DNA of 64,000 bases from the NCBI RefSeq assembly GCF_009908295.1, contig NZ_JAAALO010000005.1:293067-357066 (forward strand), read 5' to 3'. Below, in pieces: positions 46,669 through 55,431 of this stretch (position 1 is its first letter; each line of letters starts with the position of its first letter). The notes beneath the pieces were generated by a model. The model did no database searches and was not told the origin of the DNA. It saw only the letters and a program-made list of their open reading frames with translations. Both the position numbers and the translations under genes were made by a program. This DNA is from Micromonospora rubida (lineage in GTDB: Bacteria > Actinomycetota > Actinomycetes > Mycobacteriales > Micromonosporaceae).

Positions 46669-47510
46669 CCACGATCGACGTGAAACGCTCCGCCCAACTG
46701 GCGGAGGTGGCCGCCGAGGCCGCCACCGCAGTCGGTGACATGCTCCGCGGGGCGTTCCGCTCCCGACCCGAGGTCGACTACAAGCGCGATCGGCACGACC
46801 CCGTGACCGTGCACGACAAGGCGGCCGAGGCGCGGATCCGCGACATCGTGCTCAACGCCGAGCCGGACAGCCGCATCGTCGGCGAGGAGGGCGGCGCGGT
46901 CGGCGAGGGCCGCGTCGAATGGCACGTCGACCCGATCGACGGCACGGCGAACTTCGCCCACGGGCTCCCCTTCTTCTGCACCTCGATCGGTGCCGTGGTC
47001 GACGGGCGGGTCGTCGCCGGAGCGATCTACGACCCGCTACGCGACGACCTGTACACCGCCACGCTCGGCGGGGCCTGGCACAACGGACGGCCGCTGGCCA
47101 GCGTCGGCGCCGCCGACGAGCAGCAGGCGCTGCTGCTGACCAGCTACCCGAGCGCACGCGAGATCAGAGCCGCTCCCGACCGGGCGGTGCGCCGGCAGAC
47201 CGACCTCATCATCGAGTACCAGACGTTGCGTCGCATCGGCAGCGCCGCGCTGAGCCTGGCGCACGTCGCGACCGGCTGGGCGGATGCGGCACTCGGTATC
47301 GGTGTCAGCAGCTGGGATGTCGCGGCCGGCTCGCTGCTGGTGACCGCCGCTGGCGGCCACTACCTCGGCCTGCGCCCGAACGACGTCGAGACGGACCGGG
47401 CGGCGTGGCGCGAGCGCGGCTACTTCGCCACCGTCGGCACGCTCGACCCGGCCGGATCGACCGCGCTCGAGGCGTTCGCGGACACCCACCGGCCGGTGGC
47501 CCTGACGTGA
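46665..47510 (+). CDS. Inositol monophosphatase-family enzyme
   Basis: 281 residues from the ATG overlapping the HAD stop by ATGA. The magnesium and catalytic motifs are complete: IVGEEGGAVG (metal Glu), DPIDGTANFAHGLPFFCTS (the family signature) and GVSSWDVAAGSLLVTAAGG (C-terminal metal Asp). The family dephosphorylates inositol phosphates, and also fructose-1,6-bisphosphate, PAP or histidinol phosphate. Position downstream of a phosphate-compound importer and the iol genes supports inositol-phosphate turnover into free inositol, the IolG substrate. Confidence 0.93.
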   Translation: MTTIDVKRSAQLAEVAAEAATAVGDMLRGAFRSRPEVDYKRDRHDPVTVHDKAAEARIRDIVLNAEPDSRIVGEEGGAVGEGRVEWHVDPIDGTANFAHGLPFFCTSIGAVVDGRVVAGAIYDPLRDDLYTATLGGAWHNGRPLASVGAADEQQALLLTSYPSAREIRAAPDRAVRRQTDLIIEYQTLRRIGSAALSLAHVATGWADAALGIGVSSWDVAAGSLLVTAAGGHYLGLRPNDVETDRAAWRERGYFATVGTLDPAGSTALEAFADTHRPVALT

Positions 47511-48355
47511 CCAGCTCCGACACCCGCCTGGGCCCGGGTACCGCCCTGCGGTACCGCTGGGTCGTCACCGACCTCGACGGCACACTGGTCGACCGCGACC
47601 TCGCGATGGTGCCGCGTAGCCGCGCGGCCCTACAGGCGTTCCGCAACGCCGGCGGGCAGGTCGTCATCGCCACCGGCCGCAGCGCCGCCTCGGCTCGGCG
47701 CTACTACGACGAGCTCGGCCTCACCGGGCCGGCGATCCTGCTCAACGGCGCGCTCATCGCGAACCTGCACACCGGGGAGGTGCTGCACGCGAACCGCTTC
47801 GACGAGGCGACGTGGACGGCGGTCCGCGCGCTGGTCGAGGCGCTTCCGCCCGACGTCGCCGCCGTCGCGTTCGTCGGTGAGCGGGCCCTCGCCACGTACC
47901 AGCCGGCCTGGGTCGACACCTATGCCGCCCGCGACCGCGTCACCGTCGAACGCATCGAGAACTGGCACGACATCGACGGCATCAGCAAGGTCATGTTGCT
48001 GTGCGCCGACACCGACGCCGCGCACCGCATCGCCGCAGTCGCCCGCGGCGCTGCCGAGGTGACCGTCGTGCTGTCCGAGGCCACCTACGTGGAACTGCTC
48101 CCCGCGGGCGTGGACAAGGGCGTCGCGCTGCGCTGGCTCGCCGACCACGAGCAGGTGGACCTGGCCGAGGTCGCGGCCGTCGGTGACAACCCCAACGACG
48201 TGCCCCTGCTGTGGGCCAGCGGATTCGGTGTGGCGGTCGGCGACGGGCACCCGGAGGTCCTGGCCGCGGCCTCCGCGGTGGCGGGCACCTGCCTCGAAGG
48301 CGCCGTCGCCGACGTCGTCGCCATCGCCATCGGCACCGCTCCGGCCGCCGAATGA
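47507..48355 (+). CDS. Cof-type HAD phosphatase
   Basis: 282 residues, GTG overlapping the preceding stop. Complete HAD motifs: VVTDLDGTLVDRD (both Asp), VVIATGRSAASARRYYDEL (Cof-subfamily IIB pattern), Lys in GVDKGVALRWLADH and VAAVGDNPNDVPLL. Cof-type enzymes dephosphorylate sugar phosphates and cofactors. In this operon it could remove phosphate from an inositol or glycerol phosphate. Unlike the HAD at 45880 it has an intact DxD. Confidence 0.9.
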   Translation: MTSSDTRLGPGTALRYRWVVTDLDGTLVDRDLAMVPRSRAALQAFRNAGGQVVIATGRSAASARRYYDELGLTGPAILLNGALIANLHTGEVLHANRFDEATWTAVRALVEALPPDVAAVAFVGERALATYQPAWVDTYAARDRVTVERIENWHDIDGISKVMLLCADTDAAHRIAAVARGAAEVTVVLSEATYVELLPAGVDKGVALRWLADHEQVDLAEVAAVGDNPNDVPLLWASGFGVAVGDGHPEVLAAASAVAGTCLEGAVADVVAIAIGTAPAAE

Positions 48356-49056
48356 GGCTCACCGTGATCGGCTGTTCGGGCTCCGCGCCCGGCCCGGACG
48401 CGGCGTGCTCCTGCTACCTGGTCGAACAGGACGGCTGGCGGCTCCTGCTCGACCTGGGCACCGGAGCGGTGGGGCCGCTACAGCGGTACGCCCCCGTCAC
48501 CGCGCTCGACGCCGTCTTCGTCACCCACGCGCACGGAGACCACTGCGACGACCTCACCGCACTGGCCTACCTCCGATCCGCCGCGGGTGAGGCCGGGGCA
48601 CTGCCGGTGTACGGGCCGGCCGCCGTCGAGAGCCGGCTGGCGCAGCGGCCTCCCGCCCATCGACGATTCACCTTCGGGCCCGCCCCGGAACGCATCGGCC
48701 CGTACCGGGTGCGTACCGCTGTGGGTCGGCACCAGGTGGAGAACTGGGCTGTCCGCCTCGACGACCAGCTGTGTTACACCGGCGACAGCGCACCCTGCGA
48801 CGCCCTCGACGACCTCGCCCACGGTTGCGCCGTCGTGCTGGCCGAGGCATCGGGGTTCGACGACGAGTCCGTACCGAACCACCTGACCGCCGGCGACGCC
48901 GGCAGGCTCGCCCGCCGGGCGGAAGCCCAACTCCTCGTGCTGACCCACATCCGGCCCTGGCATCGGGATCGGATCGCCGACCTGCTGGCCGAGGCCGCCC
49001 GGCACAGCTCCTGCCCCGTCGTCCTCGCCACTGCCGGCCTCACCCTGAGCCTCTGA
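48352..49056 (+). CDS. Metallo-beta-lactamase-fold hydrolase
   Basis: 234 residues, no signal peptide, start overlapping the HAD stop by ATGA. The metal site THAHGDHCDDLTAL (HxHxDH), the second-shell Asp in LCYTGDSAPCDAL and His in VLTHIRPWH are present, as in RNase Z-like and PhnP-like phosphodiesterases. The opening LTVIGCSGSAPGPDAACSCY matches that group. A PhnP-like role would be opening a cyclic phosphate, for example inositol 1,2-cyclic phosphate made by bacterial phosphatidylinositol phospholipases; this is a hypothesis from context. A plain phosphodiesterase role is the alternative. Confidence 0.85.
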   Translation: MRLTVIGCSGSAPGPDAACSCYLVEQDGWRLLLDLGTGAVGPLQRYAPVTALDAVFVTHAHGDHCDDLTALAYLRSAAGEAGALPVYGPAAVESRLAQRPPAHRRFTFGPAPERIGPYRVRTAVGRHQVENWAVRLDDQLCYTGDSAPCDALDDLAHGCAVVLAEASGFDDESVPNHLTAGDAGRLARRAEAQLLVLTHIRPWHRDRIADLLAEAARHSSCPVVLATAGLTLSL

Positions 49057-49120
49057 CGGATCCGTCCGGGTGGTGTCGCCGGCCCGGGCCCCGGTCAGCC
49101 TCCGTTAGGAAAGGAACACC

Positions 49121-50605
49121 ATGCGCAGCATCGAGCACTGGATCGACGGCAAGCCGGCCCAACCCCTGTCGGGACGCACCGCCTCCGTCTGGAATCCCGC
49201 CACCGGGCAGCCGCAGGCCACGGTGCCGCTGGCCAGCTCCGCAGAGGTCGACACGGCTGTCGCCGCCGCGGCGCAGGCGTGGCTCTCGTGGCAGGAGACC
49301 TCGCTGACCGCCCGGACGAAGGTGCTCTTCGCCTTCCGCGACCTGGTCGAGAGGCACACCGACGACCTGGCCCGCATGATCACCGCCGAGCACGGCAAGG
49401 TCCTCGACGACGCCCGGGGTGAGGTGACCCGCGGCCGGGAGGTCATCGACTTCGCCTGCGGCATCCCGCAGCTACTCAAGGGCAGCTACTCCGACCAGGT
49501 GTCCACCGCCGTCGACTCGTACACGTTCCGGCAGTCGCTCGGCGTGTGCGTCGGTATCACGCCCTTCAACTTCCCCGTCATGGTTCCCCTGTGGATGCAC
49601 CCGATCGCCATCGCCTGCGGCAACGCCTTCGTCCTCAAGCCCAGCGAGCGTGACCCCTCCCCGTCGAACCTGATCGCCGAGCTGTACGCCGAGGCCGGGC
49701 TGCCGGCCGGCGTGTTCAACGTGGTGCACGGGGACAAGGAAGCCGTCGACCGGCTGCTCGACCATCCCGACGTCGCCGCGGTGTCGTTCGTCGGTTCCAC
49801 GCCGGTCGCCCGCTACGTCCACCAGCGGGCCAGCGCCTCGGGCAAACGGGTCCAGGCGCTCGGTGGCGCCAAGAACCACGCCGTCGTGCTTCCCGACGCC
49901 GATCTCGCCGACGCCGCCCGGCAGATCACCGCCGCGGCGTACGGCTCGGCCGGGCAACGGTGCATGGCGATCTCCGCCGTGGTCGCGGTCGGCTCCGCCG
50001 CCGACGAGCTCGTGCCCCTGCTCACCGAGCAGGCACGCCGGGTACGCGTCGGGCCCGGGGACGCGGAGAGCAGCGAGATGGGACCGGTCATCACCGCCGA
50101 GGCCCGCGACAGGATCACCGGGTACGTCACCCGGGCCGCCGAGGCAGGCGTCCCCCTGGTCGTCGACGGGCGGGAGGCACCCACCCGCGACGGGTTCTTC
50201 GTCGGCCCGACCCTGTTCGACGCGGTCAGCACCGACGCGGAGGTCTACCGCGACGAGGTGTTCGGGCCCGTGCTGGTCGTCGTACGCGCCGACAGCTTCG
50301 ACGATGCCGTGCGCATCGTCAACGCGAGCGAGTACGGCAACGGCGTCGCGCTGTTCACCGGAAGCGGGGCGGCGGCACGCCGGTTCACCCGGGCGGTGAC
50401 CGTCGGCATGGTGGGCGTCAACGTGCCCGTTCCGGTGCCGATGGCCTACCACTCGTTCGGCGGCTGGAAGAACTCCCTGTTCGGTGACACGCACGTGCAC
50501 GGCCCCGAGGGCGTCAGCTTCTACACCCGGGGGAAGGTCGTCACGACCCGGTGGCCGAGCGGATCCCCCTCGGCGGTCAGCCTGAGCTTCCCCACCACAA
50601 GCTGA
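49121..50605 (+). CDS. iolA: CoA-acylating (methyl)malonate-semialdehyde dehydrogenase
   Basis: 494 residues from the ATG after TTAGGAAAGGAA. Aldehyde dehydrogenase fold: ITPFNFPVMVPLWMHPIAIA, catalytic Cys in AYGSAGQRCMAIS near 280, and NPATGQPQATVPLAS at the N-terminus, all typical of the MmsA/IolA subgroup. It converts malonate semialdehyde, the product of the aldolase step, into acetyl-CoA and CO2, completing inositol breakdown. It is 64 bases after the MBL gene and has no own operator motif, so it is probably read from the promoter at 41462. Confidence 0.93.
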   Translation: MRSIEHWIDGKPAQPLSGRTASVWNPATGQPQATVPLASSAEVDTAVAAAAQAWLSWQETSLTARTKVLFAFRDLVERHTDDLARMITAEHGKVLDDARGEVTRGREVIDFACGIPQLLKGSYSDQVSTAVDSYTFRQSLGVCVGITPFNFPVMVPLWMHPIAIACGNAFVLKPSERDPSPSNLIAELYAEAGLPAGVFNVVHGDKEAVDRLLDHPDVAAVSFVGSTPVARYVHQRASASGKRVQALGGAKNHAVVLPDADLADAARQITAAAYGSAGQRCMAISAVVAVGSAADELVPLLTEQARRVRVGPGDAESSEMGPVITAEARDRITGYVTRAAEAGVPLVVDGREAPTRDGFFVGPTLFDAVSTDAEVYRDEVFGPVLVVVRADSFDDAVRIVNASEYGNGVALFTGSGAAARRFTRAVTVGMVGVNVPVPVPMAYHSFGGWKNSLFGDTHVHGPEGVSFYTRGKVVTTRWPSGSPSAVSLSFPTTS

Positions 50606-50656
50606 CGGCTCCCGGCCGGGGACGACGGGGCCGCGACGGGCTGGGGTTTCCCGCGC

Positions 50657-51502
50657 CTATCGGCGGGCACGGGACAACAGAATGGACGCGGCGTCGTCGT
50701 CTCCGGCGTGGATCATCGCCGCGGCGCGGCCCGGCGTGCAGCCGTACTCCCGGACGAAGGCGGAGATGAAGGCGGACGGGCTGGCGTATCCGATGCGCCG
50801 GGCGACCTCGCCGACCGGTCGGGTGCGCAGCAGCGTCAGTGACGCGCGCAGCCGCAGCCCGGTCCGCCACTGCGAGTACGACATGCCGAACTCGCGGGCG
50901 AAGTCGCGTTGCAGCGTCTTGACGCTGACGTGCAGCCGCTCGGCCCACTCGTCGAGGCGGGTGGGGTCGCCGGGGTCGTTCGCCAGCGCCATGGCGACCG
51001 TCACCGCGACGCCCGAGCCACCGGCCTGCCCGTCGTCGGCCGGGCGGGAACGGGGGTCCAGCCCGGCCATGATCCGTCTGCGGGCCTCGGGCGCGCCGCG
51101 CTCGTCGTACTCCCGGTCGGCGATCGCCAGGACGAGTTCCGCCGCCTCGACGTCGATGCGGGCGGCGCCGGCCCGGAGGCCGTCGAGGGCGGCGGGCACC
51201 TCGCGCAGGCAGACCCGGTAGACGGTCTGCCGGTCCGCCGCGTGCACCTCGTGGGTCACCGCCCGCTGGACCCAGAAGGCCTCCCCCGGGCCGATGAAGG
51301 TGGTGCTCCGGTCGTGCCGGGCGGAGAGCACGCCGTCCGGCGACCAGTAGAGCTGGTGCAGGAAGTCCTGTCGGTTCTCGCCGAACGCCAGCCGGGCCGC
51401 CGAGCGGTATTTCAGGACGAGGATCCCGTCGGGCCGGCCGAGGCCGTAGCCGAACTCCTCGCAGCTGACGGGATCCGCCGCGAGTGGGGGCGCGACTGTC
51501 AC
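50657..51502 (-). CDS. AraC-family transcriptional regulator
   Basis: 281 residues from the GTG preceded by AGGAGAGG seven bases upstream. Two in-frame ATGs at 51544 and 51523 lie in a nearly repeated 20-base segment, but have poorer sites. A cupin-like N-terminal sensing domain (RAVTHEVHAADRQTVYRV) is followed by two helix-turn-helix motifs: RLHVSVKTLQRDFAREFGMS and VGEVARRIGYASPSAFISAF. It is divergent from the iron-siderophore uptake operon, and an iron box lies between the two. It may activate uptake when the cognate siderophore is present. Confidence 0.9.
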   Translation of the reverse strand: MTVAPPLAADPVSCEEFGYGLGRPDGILVLKYRSAARLAFGENRQDFLHQLYWSPDGVLSARHDRSTTFIGPGEAFWVQRAVTHEVHAADRQTVYRVCLREVPAALDGLRAGAARIDVEAAELVLAIADREYDERGAPEARRRIMAGLDPRSRPADDGQAGGSGVAVTVAMALANDPGDPTRLDEWAERLHVSVKTLQRDFAREFGMSYSQWRTGLRLRASLTLLRTRPVGEVARRIGYASPSAFISAFVREYGCTPGRAAAMIHAGDDDAASILLSRARR

Positions 51503-51557
51503 GCTCTGACCTCTCCTCGACATTGGTTGACCTCTCGTCGACATCCCGAAAGGGAGA

Positions 51558-51576
51558 GTAAGGGTAGCCTAAGCTT
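51558..51576. promoter_or_regulatory. IdeR/DmdR iron box before the siderophore uptake operon
   Basis: GTAAGGGTAGCCTAAGCTT fits the TTAGGTTAGGCTAACCTAA consensus in most half-site positions. It lies 50 bases upstream of the FecB-type ATG and in front of the divergent araC gene, so iron-loaded IdeR/DmdR may repress both. Confidence 0.7.
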
Positions 51577-51625
51577 CGCAGCCCAGCGGGGTTGCCACCC
51601 CTGTAGTCCCTCGAAGGAACAGTAG

Positions 51626-52627
51626 ATGTCCGTACGACAGCACTGGCGTCCGGCCGTCGCCGCAGCCCTGGCACTCGCCGTCATGACCGGTTGCGGATCC
51701 GGCTCCGAACCCGCCCCCAAGTCCGACGGCGGCTCCGGAACCCGCGTCTTCTCCGCCGACAACGGCGAGATCAAGATTCCCGCCGCCCCCGAGCGCGTGG
51801 TCGCCACCGGCTATGCGGTGCCGGCCCTCATCGAGGCGGACGCCGCCCTGGTGGGGATCTCGACCTGGAAGCGCGGCCTGGCGATGATGACCGAGCAGGA
51901 TCGCGCCGCCTACGACCGGCTGCCCAAGGTCGCGGGAGAGTCGGCCGCCGAGACCAACTACGAGGCCATCGCCGCCGCCAAGCCGGACCTCATCGTGATC
52001 GGCGTGCCGAAGCCCGTCCTCGGCGACATCGACCTGAAGCGGCTCGAGAGCATCGCGCCCGTCGTGGCGATCGGCCCGACGGTTCCGGACGCCTGGCGCG
52101 AGCTGTCCCGCCGCCAGGCCGACGCCGCCGGACGCACCGAGCACTTCGAGACGGCCAAGGACGCGTACGAGAAGAAGGCCGGAGAGCTGAAGGCCAAGTA
52201 CGGCACCGCGCTCGCCGGCCTGAAGTTCGGGCACGTGGGCTCCTACGGCGACACCTCCAAGGGCACGTTCCAGCGCGAGTTCGCCAAGGCGTGGGGCACG
52301 AACATCGCCCAGGACGCGGGCGTGACCTACTACGGCGAGGTCAAGGAGAAGGCCGGCGGCGGGCGCGACGTCAGCGAGTACCCGGCGCTCGAGGAACTGC
52401 CGGAGAGCCTCGGCGAGGCCGACGCCATCACGTACACGGTCCAGCCCGACGGCACCCCCGCCGAGTCCGTGAAGCAGGTGCTCGACTCCGCGCTGTGGAA
52501 GAACCTGCCCGCGGTCAAGGCCGGCCGGGTGTTCCCGCTGCGGTACACGGAGGCGGCGACGTACGAGTCGGCCCTCAAGACCCTCGACTCCATCGACACG
52601 GCATTCGCGCCGCTGCTCAACCGATGA
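51626..52627 (+). CDS. Iron-siderophore ABC transporter binding lipoprotein (FecB type)
   Basis: 333 residues from the ATG after TCGAAGGAAC. Lipoprotein signal LALAVMTGCGSGS with the lipidated Cys near 23. The mature part is a class III periplasmic-binding fold: IPAAPERVVATGYAVPALIE, YEAIAAAKPDLIVIG, and a long helix in the middle. It would bind a ferric siderophore at the cell surface and pass it to the FecCD permeases. Its end overlaps the siderophore-interacting protein gene by 4 bases. An iron box is 50 bases upstream. Confidence 0.92.
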   Translation: MSVRQHWRPAVAAALALAVMTGCGSGSEPAPKSDGGSGTRVFSADNGEIKIPAAPERVVATGYAVPALIEADAALVGISTWKRGLAMMTEQDRAAYDRLPKVAGESAAETNYEAIAAAKPDLIVIGVPKPVLGDIDLKRLESIAPVVAIGPTVPDAWRELSRRQADAAGRTEHFETAKDAYEKKAGELKAKYGTALAGLKFGHVGSYGDTSKGTFQREFAKAWGTNIAQDAGVTYYGEVKEKAGGGRDVSEYPALEELPESLGEADAITYTVQPDGTPAESVKQVLDSALWKNLPAVKAGRVFPLRYTEAATYESALKTLDSIDTAFAPLLNR

Positions 52628-53433
52628 CCGTCGACCGGCACGACCCTGCGGCGCGAGTCGCCGCCCACCACCGCTCCGGCAGCGGTACGGCCCGGATCGG
52701 CTACCCGATCGGGGTGCGGCGCGTCCGGGTCGTCGCCCGGCAGCAGCTGACCCCGCGCATGCTGCGGCTGACCCTCGGCGGCCCGGCCCTCGCCGGGTTC
52801 CACACCTACCAGGCCGACGACCACGTCAAGATCGTCTTTCCCGATCCGGACGGCACCCGTCGAGACCCCGTCCCGAACGCGCAGGACATGCTCGACTGGC
52901 CGCGGCCACTGCCCACCTCCCGCAAGTACACCATCCGTCGGTACGACGCCGCCGCCCACGAGCTCGACCTGGACTTCGTGCTGCACGACGGCGGCGTCGC
53001 CTCGACCTGGGCCGCCTCGGCGGAAGTCGGCGAAGAGGTGACGATCGCCGGCCCACCCGGGGCGAAGGCATTCCCCCACCACCACGACCACTACGTCTTC
53101 GCGGTCGACGGCACCGCCCTGCCGGCGGTCGGCCGGTGGCTGGAGGAGGCCCCGGCCGACGTGTCGGCCCAGGTCGTGGTCGAGGTCGACGACGACGCCG
53201 AACGGGGCTACCCGCTGGCGCGGCGCGACGGGGTGGCGGTGACCTGGCTGGTGCGCGACGGCGACCACTCGACACTCGCGGAGACCGTGCGGTCGCTGCG
53301 CCTGCCGGCCGGGCGGACGTTCCTCTTCGCGGCCGGCGAGGCGACCGACATCAGGCCGCTGCGCGCCTGGGACCACGGCGACTCGCTGATCACCGGTTAC
53401 TGGAAACGTGGGATCGCCGGGCTTGAAGACTGA
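52624..53433 (+). CDS. Siderophore-interacting protein (ferric-siderophore reductase)
   Basis: 269 residues, a ferredoxin-reductase-like flavoprotein of the SIP family. The FAD-binding motif is PLPTSRKYTIRRYDAAAHEL (R-x-Y-T), and VLHDGGVASTWAASAEVGEE is the second SIP signature (GPASxWA type). FLFAAGEATDIRPLRAW corresponds to the NAD(P)H-side AGEx motif. It reduces Fe3+ in the imported siderophore in the cytosol so that iron is released. It overlaps the lipoprotein gene and the following permease gene. Confidence 0.93.
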   Translation: MTVDRHDPAARVAAHHRSGSGTARIGYPIGVRRVRVVARQQLTPRMLRLTLGGPALAGFHTYQADDHVKIVFPDPDGTRRDPVPNAQDMLDWPRPLPTSRKYTIRRYDAAAHELDLDFVLHDGGVASTWAASAEVGEEVTIAGPPGAKAFPHHHDHYVFAVDGTALPAVGRWLEEAPADVSAQVVVEVDDDAERGYPLARRDGVAVTWLVRDGDHSTLAETVRSLRLPAGRTFLFAAGEATDIRPLRAWDHGDSLITGYWKRGIAGLED

Positions 53434-54412
53434 CCTGTCCCGCCGGGTACCACTCCTGCTCGTGTCCGCCGCGCTGCTCGTCGTCGCGGCGGGCGCGAGC
53501 ATGGCGGTGGGTGCCCGCCCCGTCGCGGTGGGCGAGGTCTGGCGGGCCCTCACCGACTTCGCCGGCACCACCGACCACCTCGTCGTACGCGACATCCGGC
53601 TGCCCCGCACGATCCTCGGCGTCTGCGTCGGCGCCGCCCTCGGCGCGGCCGGCGTGCTGATCCAGACGCTGACCCGCAACCCGCTGGCCGAGCCCGGCAT
53701 CCTCGGCGTGACCGCCGGGGCCGGCTTCGCGGTCAACCTGGGTGTCCTGGCGGGCATCGCCGGGTCGCAGGCCGGGCAGCTCGGGCTCGCGGTGGCTGGT
53801 GCCGCCCTCGCCGCGGTCCTGGTCTACGCCGTCGGGCGGGTCTCGCCCCTGCGGCTGGTCCTGGCCGGCGTCGCCCTGAGCTGGGTCCTGATGGGCGTCT
53901 CGCTCGGCCTGCGGCTGACCTTCCCCGACGTCTTCGACCGGTACCGGTTCTGGTCCGTGGGGGCGCTGGCCGGCACCGAGCAGACGCCGCTGGTCGTGCC
54001 CGTGCTGGTGACCGTGGCCGCCCTGGTCGCCGCGATGGCCGCGACCGGGCCGCTGAACGCCCTGGCCCTCGGCGAGGACGTCGCCCACGCGCTCGGCGCC
54101 CACGTGACGCGGATCCGGGTCACCGTCCTGGTGCTCGTCACCGTGCTCACCGGCGTCGCCACCGCCGTCGCGGGGCCGATCGCGTTCGTCGGCCTCATGG
54201 TGCCGCACCTGGCCCGGCGGCTGGCCGTCGACTCGATTCCGTGGATCATGGCGTACTCGATGCTGCTCGGGCCGATCCTGCTGCTCGTCGCCGACATCGG
54301 CTCGCGGGTCCTGCTGCCCACGGGCGAGGTCCCGGTGTCGATCGTCACGGCGTTCCTGGGCGGCCCGGTGCTGATCTGGGCCGTCCGTCGCTACGGTGCG
54401 GGGGCGCTGTGA
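53408..54412 (+). CDS. FecCD-type siderophore permease 1
   Basis: 334 residues, nine to ten membrane segments. RLPRTILGVCVGAALGAAGV and NPLAEPGILGVTAGAGFAVN are BtuC/FecCD hallmarks; the ATPase-contact loop is GEDVAHALGAHVTRIRV. The GTG at 53408 lies inside the SIP end; a TTG at 53423 is a possible start. It forms a heterodimer with the permease at 54409 to move ferric siderophore across the membrane. Confidence 0.93.
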   Translation: MGSPGLKTDLSRRVPLLLVSAALLVVAAGASMAVGARPVAVGEVWRALTDFAGTTDHLVVRDIRLPRTILGVCVGAALGAAGVLIQTLTRNPLAEPGILGVTAGAGFAVNLGVLAGIAGSQAGQLGLAVAGAALAAVLVYAVGRVSPLRLVLAGVALSWVLMGVSLGLRLTFPDVFDRYRFWSVGALAGTEQTPLVVPVLVTVAALVAAMAATGPLNALALGEDVAHALGAHVTRIRVTVLVLVTVLTGVATAVAGPIAFVGLMVPHLARRLAVDSIPWIMAYSMLLGPILLLVADIGSRVLLPTGEVPVSIVTAFLGGPVLIWAVRRYGAGAL

Positions 54413-55431
54413 GCGCGATGACGCTGCGGGCGGGGCCGGTCGTGGTCCAGGTCGAACGACGTACGGCCGCCGTGTCGTCGGGGCTCGTCGCGGTCGCGGC
54501 GGTCCTCGCCCTGGTCGCCCTCTGCTACGGGCAGGCCTGGGCCAGCCCGACGGAGGTGTTCACCGCCCTGTTCTCCGGCGACGAGTCGGGCTTCGTGATC
54601 AGGGAGTGGCGGTTGCCCCGGGTGACGGCGGCGCTGGTCTTCGGCGCCTCCCTGGGTCTCGCCGGAGCGATCTTCCAGAACCTGACCCGCAACGCGCTGG
54701 GCAGCCCCGACGTCATCGGCCTCGACGCGGGCGCCTACACCGGCGCCCTGGTGGCGATCACGATGCTGAACGGCACCGCCGGGCAGCTCGCGGCGGGCTC
54801 GGTGACGGGTGGGCTGCTGGCCGCGGCGGTGATCTACCTGCTGTCGCTGAACTCCGGGCTCAGCGGCCTCCGGCTGGTCGTCATCGGAATCGCCGTCAAC
54901 GCGATGCTGACCGCCCTGAACTCCTGGATCGTGCTGCGGGCCGAGATCGATGTGGCGCTCGCCGCGACCGGATGGAACGCCGGTTCGCTCAACGGCATCG
55001 ACTGGGCCGAGGCCCGGCTGCCGTTCGCCATCGTCGCCCTGCTCGTGCTGCTGCTCGTCGTGCTCTCGAACGAGATGCACCAGGCGGCACTGGGCGACGA
55101 GGTCGCCCGCACCACCGGCGTGCGCCTGGGCCGGCTCCGGCTGCTGATGGTCCTTGCCGGCGTGGGCTGCACCGCCACCGTGACCGCGGTCGCCGGGCCG
55201 GTCGTGTTCATCGCCCTCGCCGCGCCCCAGATCGGCCGGCGGCTCGCCCGGGCCGCCGGCGTGCCCCTGGTCCCGGCGGCGCTGACCGGCGCGGTGCTGC
55301 TCCTGGCCGCCGACCTCGTCGCCCAGCTGCTGTTGGCGCCGGTCGCGCTGCCGGTCGGCGTGGTCACGACGGCGATCGGCGGCTGCTATCTCATCTGGTT
55401 GCTCGGCATGGAGGTGAAACGCAGTGGGTAG
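54409..55431 (+). CDS. FecCD-type siderophore permease 2
   Basis: 340 residues, start GTG overlapping the preceding stop by GTGA. The FecCD signatures are RLPRVTAALVFGASLGLAG and NLTRNALGSPDVIGLDAGAY; GDEVARTTGVRLGRLRLLMV is the ATPase-contact loop. Second channel half of the ferric-siderophore importer. Its end overlaps the ATPase gene by 8 bases. Confidence 0.93.
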   Translation: MSAMTLRAGPVVVQVERRTAAVSSGLVAVAAVLALVALCYGQAWASPTEVFTALFSGDESGFVIREWRLPRVTAALVFGASLGLAGAIFQNLTRNALGSPDVIGLDAGAYTGALVAITMLNGTAGQLAAGSVTGGLLAAAVIYLLSLNSGLSGLRLVVIGIAVNAMLTALNSWIVLRAEIDVALAATGWNAGSLNGIDWAEARLPFAIVALLVLLLVVLSNEMHQAALGDEVARTTGVRLGRLRLLMVLAGVGCTATVTAVAGPVVFIALAAPQIGRRLARAAGVPLVPAALTGAVLLLAADLVAQLLLAPVALPVGVVTTAIGGCYLIWLLGMEVKRSG

